Positions 8,771-17,046 of a stretch of 64,000 nucleotides of DNA are shown one piece after another (position 1 is the first letter of the stretch; each line of letters opens with the position of its first letter). The notes below the pieces were generated by a model, which had not been told where the DNA came from, ran no database searches, and worked only from the letters and a program-made list of their open reading frames with translations. The stretch is from Paraburkholderia sp. Lineage in GTDB: Bacteria; Pseudomonadota; Gammaproteobacteria; Burkholderiales; Burkholderiaceae. The stretch spans positions 124,001-188,000 of the forward strand of contig NZ_JAMXLH010000029.1 in the NCBI RefSeq assembly GCF_024281035.1, given 5' to 3'. A program made the translations under genes and the position numbers.

Positions 8771-8907
8771 ATTCCCGTTAAATCAGGGGCTTGATCGCGT
8801 CTCGCCGTTGCGCATTCGCTGATGTTGCGATAGTTCGTGACCGGGTTCCCTGGTTCAGTTCGTCTGCTGTCCAGGCTCAAATTTGGACAGGATTTGGACA
8901 AGAAAGA

Positions 8908-8934
8908 AACGGCTTGGCAAGTTGCCAGGCCGTT
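8908..8934 (-). terminator. Hairpin, likely terminator of the IS3-type transposase remnant
   Basis: AACGGCTTGGCAA (8908-8920) pairs with TTGCCAGGCCGTT (8922-8934), one pair being a wobble. Read on the minus strand it is followed by a TTTCTTTCTTG tract, so it would end transcripts from the transposase remnant. Confidence 0.5.
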
Positions 8935-9095
8935 TTGCGTTGTAGTCTGATCCCGGCTGTGCGGCGACGCTGTCCTTTCAATTTGAGCCCGATGCGTTCG
9001 TGGTTGTAGTAGATGTAATGTCTCAGTCCGGTGTGCAGTTGCTCGGTGCTCGTGAAGTAGTGTAGCGTAAGCGCTTTGCGTCGCGCCTCGAACAC
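8935..9095 (-). pseudogene. IS3-family transposase, C-terminal remnant
   Basis: Minus-strand translation from 9095 gives FEARRKALTLHYFTSTEQL and then YYNHERIGLKLKG, the typical end of an IS3-family OrfB (integrase core, near the last catalytic Glu helix). After KLKG the expected LSPxQYRTQ tail is garbled, consistent with a frameshift. Only about 50 residues remain; the rest of the transposase and the other IS end are missing. The break at about 9096-9102 joins it directly to an acyltransferase tail, so this IS or a deletion next to it truncated that gene. Confidence 0.6.
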
Positions 9096-9180
9096 CTATT
9101 GCCGCAAGGCGCCTTATCAATGGTTCAATTTCTACGATTTCTGGGTGCGCCCCAGTGGGGGAGCGAATGCCCGGGACTGA
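9096..9180 (+). pseudogene. LpxL/HtrB-like acyltransferase, C-terminal remnant (aryl polyene cluster type)
   Basis: An open frame ending in TGA at 9178-9180 encodes RKAPYQWFNFYDFW and a short tail. The PYQWFNFYDFW motif is the characteristic C-terminal end of lauroyl/lysophospholipid acyltransferases of the LpxL type. The stop overlaps the start of the lyase gene, as in an operon. Aryl-polyene clusters place such an acyltransferase directly before a HAL-type lyase, so this is most likely a truncated member of that pathway. Confidence 0.6.
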
Positions 9181-10738
9181 CCTGAAGGATGCCGCAGGCA
9201 AAGCGAATGCTGTGGTATTTGGCGATCGCCATCTGACGATCGAGGACGTGGTGGCCGTCGCACGTGACGGCGCCGGTGTGCGCCTGAATGACGATCCGGC
9301 CTGGCGAGAGCGTATCGCGCGCGGCGCGGAATTTTTGCGCCGGCATCTCGAAACTGGCGCGACCGTGTACGGCGTCAACACGGGTTACGGTGACGCCTGC
9401 ATTGTCGACGTGCCGATGGCGCTCGTCGAGGATCTGCCGTTGCAGCTCATGCGCTACCACGGCTGCGGCATGGGCGAGTATCTGGACGATCCCTCGGCGC
9501 TCGCCGTGATCGCCGCTCGCCTGAATTCGCTGGCGTTTGGACTTTCGGGCGTGCGCCCGGTGCTGCTCGAACGGCTCGCCGATCTCATCAATCATCGCAT
9601 GCTGCCGCGTATTCCCGCCGAAGGTTCGGTCGGTGCAAGCGGCGACCTCACGCCGCTTTCGTATGTCGCGGCGGCGCTGGCCGGCGAGCGCGGCGTACAG
9701 TTTCGCGGCGCGCTGTGCGAGGCACGCGACGCGTGGCTCGCGCTCGGCCGCGAACCGCTCACGCTCGCGCCCAAGGAAGGCCTCGCACTGATGAATGGGA
9801 CGGCGGTCATGACGGGCCTCGCGTGTCTCGCGTTCACGCGTGCCGCGCAACTCGCGCGTCTGACCGCGCGACTCACTGCGCTCGCAACGGTGGCGCTCGA
9901 CGGGCGTGCCGCGCATTTCGACGCGTTCATCTTCGAAGCCAAGCCGCACGCCGGGCAGGGCGAAGCGGCGGCCTGGATTCGCTCCGATCTGGCCGGGCGT
10001 CCGGATACGCCGGGCCACCGGTTGCAGGACCGCTATTCGATCCGCTGCGCGCCGCACGTGATCGGCGTGGCAAACGACGCGCTCACATGGATTCGCCGCG
10101 ACATCGAAAACGAACTGAATAGCGCCAACGACAACCCGCTGATCGATCCCGACGGCGAGCGCGTGCTGCACGGCGGTAACTTCTACGGCGGCCATATCGC
10201 GTTCGCGATGGACGGCCTAAAGACAGCCGTGGCGAATCTTGCCGACCTGATGGACCGGCAGCTCGCCTTGCTCGTCGACGACAGGTTCAACAACGGTCTG
10301 CCGCGCAATCTCACGGGTGCGACGAGCGAGCGCGCGCCGATCAATCATGGCTTCAAGGCCGTGCAGATTTCGTCATCGGCGTGGACGGCGGAGGCGCTCA
10401 AGCACACGATGCCCGCGAGCGTGTTCTCGCGTTCGACGGAAGCGCACAACCAGGACAAGGTGAGCATGGGGACGATCGCGGCGCGCGACTGTCTGCGCGT
10501 GCTGCAACTCACAGAGCAGGTCGCGGCGGCGCATGCGCTCGCCACCGTGCAGGCCGCGCGCCTGCGGCTGCGCGGCAACACCGCCACGGTAATTCCCGCG
10601 CCGCTTGCCGCGTTCATGGATGACGTGGCCGCTACGTCGCCATTCGTCGATGAGGATCGCTCGCTGGAACACGAACTGCGCGCGATGGCGAAGCGCATCG
10701 CAGCGGGCGACTTTGCGCGTGCGCAGCAGGAGAAGTAG
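9167..10738 (+). CDS. HAL/PAL-family aromatic amino acid ammonia lyase (aryl polyene type)
   Basis: This 523-residue MIO-dependent lyase has the autocatalytic Ala-Ser-Gly triad in GSVGASGDLTPLS (ASG 157-159), the catalytic tyrosine in VYGVNTGYG (Y68) and NSANDNPL. At the substrate-selectivity position it has Tyr-His (RYHGCG), unlike the Ser-His of true HutH or the Phe-Leu of PAL. Clusters for aryl polyene pigments carry this kind of lyase. There are no hut genes nearby; the neighbours are an acyltransferase tail and a thioesterase head. I prefer ATG 9167, with GGGGGAG just upstream, over GTG 9155. The gene is intact although its cluster is broken, so its present role is unclear. Confidence 0.8.
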   Translation: MPGTDLKDAAGKANAVVFGDRHLTIEDVVAVARDGAGVRLNDDPAWRERIARGAEFLRRHLETGATVYGVNTGYGDACIVDVPMALVEDLPLQLMRYHGCGMGEYLDDPSALAVIAARLNSLAFGLSGVRPVLLERLADLINHRMLPRIPAEGSVGASGDLTPLSYVAAALAGERGVQFRGALCEARDAWLALGREPLTLAPKEGLALMNGTAVMTGLACLAFTRAAQLARLTARLTALATVALDGRAAHFDAFIFEAKPHAGQGEAAAWIRSDLAGRPDTPGHRLQDRYSIRCAPHVIGVANDALTWIRRDIENELNSANDNPLIDPDGERVLHGGNFYGGHIAFAMDGLKTAVANLADLMDRQLALLVDDRFNNGLPRNLTGATSERAPINHGFKAVQISSSAWTAEALKHTMPASVFSRSTEAHNQDKVSMGTIAARDCLRVLQLTEQVAAAHALATVQAARLRLRGNTATVIPAPLAAFMDDVAATSPFVDEDRSLEHELRAMAKRIAAGDFARAQQEK

Positions 10739-10740
10739 CC

Positions 10741-10842
10741 ATGAGTGGATCGAGCGAGGCAACGCCTGCGTTGAGTGCAAGCGCGAACGTGGAAGTGCCG
10801 TTCCACGACGTGGACGTGCTGAACGTGTGCTGGCATGGCCAC
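10741..10842 (+). pseudogene. Thioesterase (hotdog, FadM/4-HBCoA type), N-terminal remnant
   Basis: Starting at ATG 10741, two bases after the lyase stop, the frame encodes NVEVPFHDVDVLNVCWHGH, the hallmark N-terminal segment of 4-hydroxybenzoyl-CoA thioesterase-like hotdog proteins. After HGH (10842) similarity to that family stops abruptly; the frame runs on into unrelated sequence until 10941. The gene is therefore cut about a quarter of the way in. In aryl-polyene clusters a thioesterase of this type follows the lyase. Confidence 0.7.
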
Positions 10843-10925
10843 GATCGAAGTACCGTGGCATCAAGGTTGATTCAGTTTGATCGAAAATGCCTACATGGTG
10901 CCTACACTGACTCCAGAAAGGAAAT

Positions 10926-10952
10926 AGCCCGGCCGCGATGACCGGGCTTTTT
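10926..10952. terminator. Bidirectional-looking hairpin terminator
   Basis: AGCCCGG (10926-10932) and CCGGGCT (10942-10948) flank a 9-nt loop and are followed by TTTT on the plus strand. On the minus strand it sits about 13 nt past the CCA end of the tRNA fragment, the usual place for a tRNA terminator. Confidence 0.6.
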
Positions 10953-10964
10953 GCTTGATATCTT

Positions 10965-11010
10965 TGGTAGGGCGTGAGTGGCTCGAATACTCGCCTACGG
11001 ATTAAGAGTC
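10965..11010 (-). repeat. tRNA-Lys(CUU) 3'-half fragment, probable attachment-site scar
   Basis: Read on the minus strand from 11010, the sequence begins GACTCTTAATCCGTAGG (anticodon loop CTCTTAA with anticodon CTT). It continues with a T arm around TTCGAGC and an acceptor ACGCCCT, discriminator A and CCA. The 5' strand of the anticodon stem (needed ACGGA) is absent, as are the D arm and 5' acceptor, so it is not a functional tRNA. Such 46-bp tRNA 3' ends are what site-specific integrases leave at one end of genomic islands. Confidence 0.7.
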
Positions 11011-11159
11011 AGGAATAGCATCCCAGTGCGGGCGTTTATGTTGATATGCAGGCCCGTGACTGACAGGATTCGACGAGTACGATTGTGCGGAGTGTCCCTT
11101 GCCCGCAAGGCGAATTGCCGCCATTGGATGCGTAGCATGGTTTCTGCAAGCTCTGCCGG

Positions 11160-11400
11160 GACCGCATTGGAACGTGCCTGATGGTATCGAAGACGGTATT
11201 CCCGCAGAAGCCGTCCTCAAGTTCCTGGGGGTTGCGATCTTTCAGCGGAAGCGCAGGTTGGTTCTCCGATACAGTCTCCTCAGAGCTGACAACTGCCGAC
11301 TGGAATTTCCGGTATCGCTGACGGTATCGACGCCACGTGACCAGGCGGAAACGCGGTCCCCACAGGCCTCCCGCGATGCCGTTGACAACCGAGTGGGAAT
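11160..11400. repeat. Copy B of the duplicated ~240-bp non-coding module
   Basis: This is the partner of 8540-8770, in the same orientation. Conserved blocks are GACCGCATTGGAA, the GGTATCG-AGACGGTAT pair, CCGCAGAA, TTCTCCGAT, TTCCGGTATCGCTGACGGTA and GACAACCGAGTGGGA. It lies about 150 bp from the tRNA-Lys scar. Confidence 0.75.
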
Positions 11401-11432
11401 AAGCAGCAAATCATCCGCAATAAAAACAAAAT

Positions 11433-11465
11433 AAAAACCCGGGCTGAATCTCCCAGCCCGGGTTT
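11433..11465 (-). terminator. Intrinsic terminator of gdhB
   Basis: AAACCCGGGCTG (11435-11446) and CAGCCCGGGTTT (11454-11465) form a 12-bp stem with a 7-nt loop. On the minus strand the stem is followed by a T run, about 20 nt after the gdhB stop. Confidence 0.85.
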
Positions 11466-11485
11466 GACAGAACTACATTTCGGCC

Positions 11486-12946
11486 TTACTTACCCGCGGT
11501 GTACTTGAACTCGATAATCGACCCGGGGTTATCGAGCTTGAACGACGCATTCCCCGCTTCGGTCGTGCCCAGGCCGGCGGTGTCCGTCGCGACATAGATG
11601 GCCGAGCCGTCATGGCTCGCGACGATTTCTCGATAGCGGTTAATCGAGCGGAACAGCGGAACGGCGTCACCCATCGCAACGCTATTGGTGGCATCCAGCT
11701 TCACGCGGAACACGAGACCGCGCTTAAGCGACGTGATCAGCAGCGAATGCTCCCAGCCCGGCACGCCGTGCGGGCCGCCCTTGTAGTACGTCACTGACGA
11801 TGGCGCGATAGTCGGCCAGCAGATGAAGTACAGATTCTTGTCCGCGCAGACCGGATCGTTGAAATCGAAATTGCTCGGTACGGTGTAGAAGGTCTTGATC
11901 GGTTCGACGAAGGCCGGATCCGACCATTGCGACTCCTTCATTACCGGCACGGCATCCGGCACCTTGAGGCCGTTTTGCGCAGGGTCCTTCTCCTTCTCCG
12001 TCAGCGCCTCGCAGCCGCCTTTCACAGCCGACCAGTTCGCATACGCGTAACCGGAATCGTCCTTGCGGCCCGCGACGTGCGGCCAGCCATAGTTGCCGCC
12101 CGGCACGATCAGGTTCAGTTCGTCGTCGGTGTTCGGACCATGCTCGGCCGCAAACAGCCTGCCGTTCGGCGAGAACACCATGCCCTGCGAGTTACGGATC
12201 CCGTACGCATAGATATGGCTTTTAACGCCGTGAATCACCGGGTTGTCGTTCGGGATCGAACCGTCGATGTTCAGACGCAGGATCTTGCCCTGGTACAGCG
12301 AGTAATCCGCCGCCTTGATCTGGGCTTCAGTGGGAATATCCTGCGCGTGATTCGGCTGGCAGAGATAGGAGAACTGGTTGTGACCCTGGTCGCCGATCGA
12401 GTAATAGAGCTTGCGGTCCGGGCCGAACAGCAGGCGCGCCGACTGATGGTCGAAGCTCGACGGCATGCCCTTGATCAGGTCGACCGGATGGGCGAGCTTG
12501 CCGGTGTTCGCATCGTACGTATAGCGGCGAATCAAGGTGGCGTTAGGGGAGTCGCCGCCCTTGCCGGTTGCGTAGGTCATGGAAACATAGACGTAGTCAT
12601 GCCCCTTTCCCTTGAGTAGCTCCGGGTGGAGCGCAATGCCGAGCAGGCCGTTCTGATGCCCCTCGTCGTAGACCACATCGGGAATCTCGGCCAGCACCGA
12701 AAGATTGCCGGTCTTGGGATCGACGCGCAGCACGCGCCTCGTGGCCTGTTCGGTCAGCCAGAGTTGCCCGTCCGGCCCCAGCACCATGTTGTGCGGATTT
12801 TTGAGGCCGGTAACGAGCACGCGCTTCGTGAAGTGATCGGGCAGCGCCGCGAAATGGGTGCCTACCGGAGGCGGCGAATCGGCGTAGGCGGCCCCTGCAG
12901 AAAAAACGAGCGGAGCGATTAATGCGCACAGGATTTTCTTGTTCAC
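11486..12946 (-). CDS. gdhB: Soluble PQQ-dependent glucose/sorbosone dehydrogenase family protein
   Basis: This 486-residue secreted protein has a clear Sec signal peptide (MNKKILCALIAPLVFSAGAA with AYA-D cleavage). It belongs to the GSDH beta-propeller family, showing SFDHQSARLLFGPDRKLYY, GNYGWPHVAG and AAEHGPNTDDELNL, and its length is close to that of soluble GdhB. Family members oxidise aldoses or aldehydes in the periplasm using PQQ and calcium. No PQQ synthesis genes are in the window, so the cofactor must come from elsewhere. The start is GTG with GAGGT upstream. A terminator directly follows. The exact sugar substrate cannot be told. Confidence 0.8.
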   Translation of the reverse strand: MNKKILCALIAPLVFSAGAAYADSPPPVGTHFAALPDHFTKRVLVTGLKNPHNMVLGPDGQLWLTEQATRRVLRVDPKTGNLSVLAEIPDVVYDEGHQNGLLGIALHPELLKGKGHDYVYVSMTYATGKGGDSPNATLIRRYTYDANTGKLAHPVDLIKGMPSSFDHQSARLLFGPDRKLYYSIGDQGHNQFSYLCQPNHAQDIPTEAQIKAADYSLYQGKILRLNIDGSIPNDNPVIHGVKSHIYAYGIRNSQGMVFSPNGRLFAAEHGPNTDDELNLIVPGGNYGWPHVAGRKDDSGYAYANWSAVKGGCEALTEKEKDPAQNGLKVPDAVPVMKESQWSDPAFVEPIKTFYTVPSNFDFNDPVCADKNLYFICWPTIAPSSVTYYKGGPHGVPGWEHSLLITSLKRGLVFRVKLDATNSVAMGDAVPLFRSINRYREIVASHDGSAIYVATDTAGLGTTEAGNASFKLDNPGSIIEFKYTAGK

Positions 12947-13675
12947 TTGCAGACCTCATTATTGATGAAACATCAACCCCGGAGAGGGACAGCACGCGTC
13001 GGCAAACAGGATCGTGTAGCGATAAAACGGGCCATGCTGGAATCGGCAGGGGAGCGGCGACTCCGTAAAGAAAGCTGTATCACCTGGAGCGGATACAGGC
13101 TTTACGAAGGATTGGGGACCCTGATCTACAAGAGCAAACTCAGTAATGCTAATCAGCCTGGATAATCGACGAACACCTGCCATCGGGAAAAACAGTTAAA
13201 CCGCTGTTACGTACGATGGCGCTTGCTGTGCGATTTCCCCATCCAGATCGAGCTAGGCCGGTTTTCAGCTTACAACACGAGAGATATTCTCGATTAGGGA
13301 GTATTTCCCGATTTTTGTTGTGTAATTGTCAGGTTTTAGGCCCGGAATGATCCGCCATGTACGGTGCGGCGTTCCGCGCAAGCGTGCGCTATCGCTGGCG
13401 GTCTCGAGACACGGTAAAATCATTAAGTTGTTGTCCGTGAAAGAGTTTTTTATGCCGTCAAAGCTTATGTGAGAAAGAAGTCGTGTCGCAGGGACGGAAA
13501 CCGCGCGCCACCGCCTCGCGCGTCCTGCGCAGCCGGTCGGGCGGTGAACCGTATTTGACGCCAGGCTGCGCGCTTCGCCCCAGTTCGTTGCGTGCGCATT
13601 TTTATTTCCTGATTATTTCCTGAAACTGGGCAGAATCGTTGGCCGGATACGCCGCACTGAGGCGACCGGAAAAAC
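12947..13675. other. Divergent intergenic region between gdhB and the amino acid permease
   Basis: These ~730 bases carry no convincing gene. Two adjacent short dyads (CGAGA-5-TCTCG near 13278 and GGGA/TCCC just after) and AT-rich stretches around 13290-13330 and 13420-13440 suggest regulatory sites for the divergent genes. I could not place promoters confidently. Confidence 0.4.
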
Positions 13676-15088
13676 ATGACTTCAAACGATAAAAGCGGCC
13701 AGCTCAAACGCGGCCTCAAGAACCGCCATATTCAGCTGATCGCACTCGGCGGCGCAATTGGCACGGGCCTTTTCCTCGGCATCGCGCAGACGATCCAGAC
13801 AGCCGGACCTTCGGTGCTGCTCGGCTACGGCATCGCGGGCATCATCGCGTTCTTCATCATGCGCCAGCTCGGCGAGATGGTCGTCGACGAGCCGGTCGCA
13901 GGCTCGTTCAGCTATTTCGCCGACAAGTACTTCGGTCCGTTCGCAGGCTTTCTCTCGGGCTGGAACTATTGGGTGCTGTACATCCTCGTGAGCATGGCCG
14001 AGCTGTCCGCCGTCGGCATCTACATGCACTACTGGTGGCCGAACCTGCCCACGTGGGTGTCGGCGCTCGCGTTTTTCGTGATCATCAACGCGATCAATCT
14101 CACCAGCGTGAAGTCGTATGGCGAACTGGAGTTCTGGTTCGCGATCATCAAGGTGCTCGCGATTGTCGGCATGATTGCGTTCGGCGGCTGGCTCCTCGTG
14201 AGCGGTCACGCCGGTCCCGACGCCAGCGTGGCCAACCTCTGGCGGCACGGCGGCTTTTTCCCGCACGGCGTGAGCGGCCTCGTGATGGCGATGGCCGTCG
14301 TCATGTTCTCGTTCGGCGGCCTCGAACTCGTCGGCATCACTGCCGCCGAAGCCGACGATCCCTCGCACACGATCCCGCGCGCAACCAATCAGGTCATCTA
14401 CCGCATCCTGCTTTTCTATGTGGGCGCGCTCGCCGTGCTGCTCTCGCTGTATCCCTGGCAGAAGGTGGTGACGGGCGGCAGTCCGTTCGTGCTGATTTTC
14501 CACGCGATGAACAGCGACCTCGTCGCCGGTGTGCTTAATCTCATCGTGCTGACGGCTGCGCTCTCCGTGTACAACAGCGGCGTCTACTGCAACAGCCGCA
14601 TGCTTTACGGCCTCGCGCAGCAAGGCAATGCGCCGAAGTCGCTGCTCAAGGTCAACCGCCGCGGCATTCCGCTGGCGGCGCTCGGCGTTTCGGCGCTCGC
14701 GACCGGCGTGTGCGTGATCGTCAACTATTTCATGCCGGGCAAGGCGTTCGAACTGCTGATGGGGCTCGTCGTGTCGGCGCTCATCATCAACTGGGCGATG
14801 ATCAGCCTGATTCACCTGAAGTTCCGCCGCGACAAGGCGCGCGCCCGGCAGACGACGATGTTCAAGAGCCTCGGGTATCCGTTCACGAACTATTTATGTC
14901 TGGTTTTCCTCGCGGGCGTTCTCGTTGTAATGTATCTCACGCCGGAATTGCGGATTTCCGTGTATCTGCTTCCGGTGTGGCTCGCCGCGCTCGCGCTCGC
15001 GTACCGGTTCTGGCAGCGCAACGCGGGATCCGCCCTGCAAGGCGGTGCCGCGACGCGCCAGGAGCATACTGATCGTCTTTCATCCTGA
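13676..15088 (+). CDS. aroP: Amino acid permease, AroP/PheP type (APC superfamily)
   Basis: This 470-residue membrane protein has 12 predicted hydrophobic segments and the APC hallmark near the N-terminus (LKNRHIQLIALGGAIGTGLF, residues about 14-33). Size and motifs fit the AroP/PheP/proline-specific permease group, which imports amino acids with protons across the inner membrane. It lies 21 nt before an aromatic aminotransferase gene on the same strand, which supports an aromatic amino acid substrate. The pair would import and transaminate tyrosine, phenylalanine or tryptophan. The Shine-Dalgarno is weak. The exact substrate within the AroP group is inferred from the neighbour. Confidence 0.8.
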   Translation: MTSNDKSGQLKRGLKNRHIQLIALGGAIGTGLFLGIAQTIQTAGPSVLLGYGIAGIIAFFIMRQLGEMVVDEPVAGSFSYFADKYFGPFAGFLSGWNYWVLYILVSMAELSAVGIYMHYWWPNLPTWVSALAFFVIINAINLTSVKSYGELEFWFAIIKVLAIVGMIAFGGWLLVSGHAGPDASVANLWRHGGFFPHGVSGLVMAMAVVMFSFGGLELVGITAAEADDPSHTIPRATNQVIYRILLFYVGALAVLLSLYPWQKVVTGGSPFVLIFHAMNSDLVAGVLNLIVLTAALSVYNSGVYCNSRMLYGLAQQGNAPKSLLKVNRRGIPLAALGVSALATGVCVIVNYFMPGKAFELLMGLVVSALIINWAMISLIHLKFRRDKARARQTTMFKSLGYPFTNYLCLVFLAGVLVVMYLTPELRISVYLLPVWLAALALAYRFWQRNAGSALQGGAATRQEHTDRLSS

Positions 15089-15109
15089 ACAGCCCATTTC
15101 GCAAACACC

Positions 15110-16306
15110 ATGTTCGAACACATCGACGCCTATCCCGGCGACCCGATCCTCACGCTGAACGAGAACTTTCAGAAGGATCCGCGCCAGAACAAGGTCAATC
15201 TGAGCATCGGCATCTACTTCGACGACGAAGGCCGCCTGCCCGTGATGCAGGCCGTCCGCACCGCCGAAGCGGCGCTGCTCGAAGAGCCGGGACCGAAGCC
15301 CTATCTGCCGATGGCGGGTTTCGCCCAGTATCGCGACGCCGTGCAGGCGCTCGTGTTCGGCGCGCAGTGCCCGTCGCGCACGGCGGGGCGCATCGCGACC
15401 GTACAGACGCTCGGCGGCTCGGGCGCGCTTCGGGTCGGCGCGGATTTTATCAAGCGCTATTTCCCGGCGAGCGAAGTCTGGGTGAGCGACCCGACGTGGG
15501 AAAACCATCGCTTTATCTTCGAGCGCGCGGGCTTCACGGTGAAGACCTACCCGTACTACGACGAGGCGACGGGCGGCCTGAAATTCGACGCGATGCTCTC
15601 GGCTATCGACGCGCTGCCGCCGCAGAGCATCGTGCTGCTGCATGCGTGCTGCCATAACCCGACGGGCGTCGATCTCGACCGCGCGCAGTGGGAGCAGCTG
15701 ATCGACGTGCTGCAAAAGCGCAATCTGCTGCCGTTCGTCGACATGGCGTACCAGGGTTTCGGCGCGGGCCTCGACGACGACGCGTTCGCCGTGCGCGAGA
15801 TCGCGCGCCGCGGGCTTCCGGCCCTGATCGCCAACTCGTTCTCGAAGAACTTCTCGCTCTACGGCGAGCGCTGCGGCGGCCTGCACGTGGTCTGCGAAGA
15901 CGCGGCGGCGGCCGATCGCGTGCTTGGGCAGTTGACGGGCTCGGTGCGCTCGAACTACAGCAATCCGCCCACGCACGGCGCGAAGATCGTCGCACGCGTG
16001 CTGACCACGCCGGATCTGAAGCAATCGTGGGAGCAGGAGCTGGCGGCCATGTGCGAGCGTATCGCCCGGATGCGCGTCGCGATTCACGACGGCTTGCGCG
16101 CGTATGTGAGCGGCGAGGCGCTGTCGCGCTATATCCGCCAGCGCGGCATGTTCACGTATACGGGCTTGTCGGCCGATCAGGTCGAGCGGCTGCGCGAAGA
16201 GTTCGGCGTTTACGTGCTGCGCTCGGGCCGGATGTGCGTGGCAGGGCTTAACGACAAGAACGTCGGGGTCGTGGTCGACGCGATTGCCAAGGTGATCGCA
16301 CACTAG
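15110..16306 (+). CDS. tyrB: Aromatic amino acid / aspartate aminotransferase, class I
   Basis: This 398-residue fold-type I PLP enzyme of the aspartate/tyrosine aminotransferase subgroup starts with the typical FEHIDAYPGDPILTLNENF. It carries CHNPTG (N183), D211 and Y214 in VDMAYQGF, and the Schiff-base lysine K246 in NSFSKNFSLYGER. It interconverts aromatic amino acids or aspartate with 2-oxo acids in the cytoplasm. It is probably cotranscribed with the upstream permease. A GC hairpin without a T-tract lies shortly after the stop. Confidence 0.88.
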   Translation: MFEHIDAYPGDPILTLNENFQKDPRQNKVNLSIGIYFDDEGRLPVMQAVRTAEAALLEEPGPKPYLPMAGFAQYRDAVQALVFGAQCPSRTAGRIATVQTLGGSGALRVGADFIKRYFPASEVWVSDPTWENHRFIFERAGFTVKTYPYYDEATGGLKFDAMLSAIDALPPQSIVLLHACCHNPTGVDLDRAQWEQLIDVLQKRNLLPFVDMAYQGFGAGLDDDAFAVREIARRGLPALIANSFSKNFSLYGERCGGLHVVCEDAAAADRVLGQLTGSVRSNYSNPPTHGAKIVARVLTTPDLKQSWEQELAAMCERIARMRVAIHDGLRAYVSGEALSRYIRQRGMFTYTGLSADQVERLREEFGVYVLRSGRMCVAGLNDKNVGVVVDAIAKVIAH

Positions 16307-16626
16307 GCATCTCTGCGCTTCGCGCGCGGTGCACGGCCGTCAGGAGGGCCGTGCCGCGTGCGAAGCCGCTTCACACGGTACGTTCGTACGCCGCTTACGG
16401 GCTGCTCGCATCACGGCATTGGCCCGATCAAAGCCTTTCGCTGCCAGCCCAACACGGTGGTGCCGTCGCTGCCCGCGCGGCGCCATTCAGAACCGGATGC
16501 CGGTTCATGCGGCATTCGACAGCGGGCTGTCAAGCCATTCACGTCGACGGAAGCCACGACAGAGCCTGACGGTCCTCCAGGTCACGCCCTGATAGAATGC
16601 GTGAGCCGCAACGTGATGAATTACCG
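16307..16626. other. Intergenic stretch after tyrB
   Basis: These 320 bases hold no gene. A strong hairpin, GCACGGCC (16331-16338) with GGCCGTGC (16347-16354), lies 25 nt after the tyrB stop. It lacks a T-tract, so it is at best a weak or Rho-assisted terminator. Confidence 0.5.
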
Positions 16627-17046
16627 ATGAAATTGCTTGATGCCCTCGTCGAACAACGGATTGCCGCCGCAGCCGCGCGCGGGGAATTCGACGACCTGCC
16701 GGGCGCCGGATCGCCCCAGGAATTCGACGACGACCTGTTCGTCCCCGAAGAAGTGCGTGTCGCCAACCGCATTCTCAAGAATGCCGGGTTCGTGCCTCCG
16801 GCTGTCGAACAGTTGCGCGCGTTGCGTGACCTCGAAGAGGAACTCGCCAAGGTCGGCGACAAGGCGGCGCAATGCCGTCTGCGCGCGCGTTTGCTCGCGC
16901 TCGACATGGCGCTCGAATCGCTGCGCGGCGGCGCGATGGTAGTGCCGCAGGAATACCGCCGGCGTATCGCCGAGCGGCTTTCAGGGCGTGCCGCGAATCC
17001 GCAACCCGCCCAGTCCACTCAGCCTGTTCAGGCGGAGGCGCAGTGA
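16627..17046 (+). CDS. DUF1992 (DnaJ homologue subfamily C member 28-like) protein
   Basis: This 139-residue protein starts at MKLLDALVEQRIAAAAARGEFDDLPGAG, the DUF1992 signature, in which an LVEQRI helix is followed by the FDDLPGAGKP-like loop; the SPQEFDDD and VPEEVRVANRILKNAGFVPP segments also match. The family is related to the C-terminal part of DNAJC28, and its molecular role is not established. I chose ATG 16627 because the conserved domain starts there. An in-frame ATG at 16597 would add ten residues. Its stop overlaps the tadA start (GTGA), so it heads a DUF1992-tadA-ldcA operon. Confidence 0.8.
   Translation: MKLLDALVEQRIAAAAARGEFDDLPGAGSPQEFDDDLFVPEEVRVANRILKNAGFVPPAVEQLRALRDLEEELAKVGDKAAQCRLRARLLALDMALESLRGGAMVVPQEYRRRIAERLSGRAANPQPAQSTQPVQAEAQ

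Larger units (their letters stand above)
8441..9095. other. Non-coding scar region after the Wadjet operon
   Basis: No intact gene is seen in about 650 bases. The stretch holds the first copy of a duplicated ~240-bp module (8540-8770), a hairpin (8908-8934) and a transposase tail on the minus strand. It looks like an element boundary. Confidence 0.6.
10953..11485. other. Non-coding scar region before gdhB
   Basis: No gene is supported in these ~530 bases. They hold the tRNA-Lys fragment (10965-11010), copy B of the duplicated module (11160-11400) and the gdhB terminator (11433-11465). Confidence 0.6.

Noticed and set aside
13310..13340. TyrR-type box ahead of the aromatic permease
   Set aside because: TGTAAT-N6-GTTTTA has only a partial match and no second box; too weak to call.
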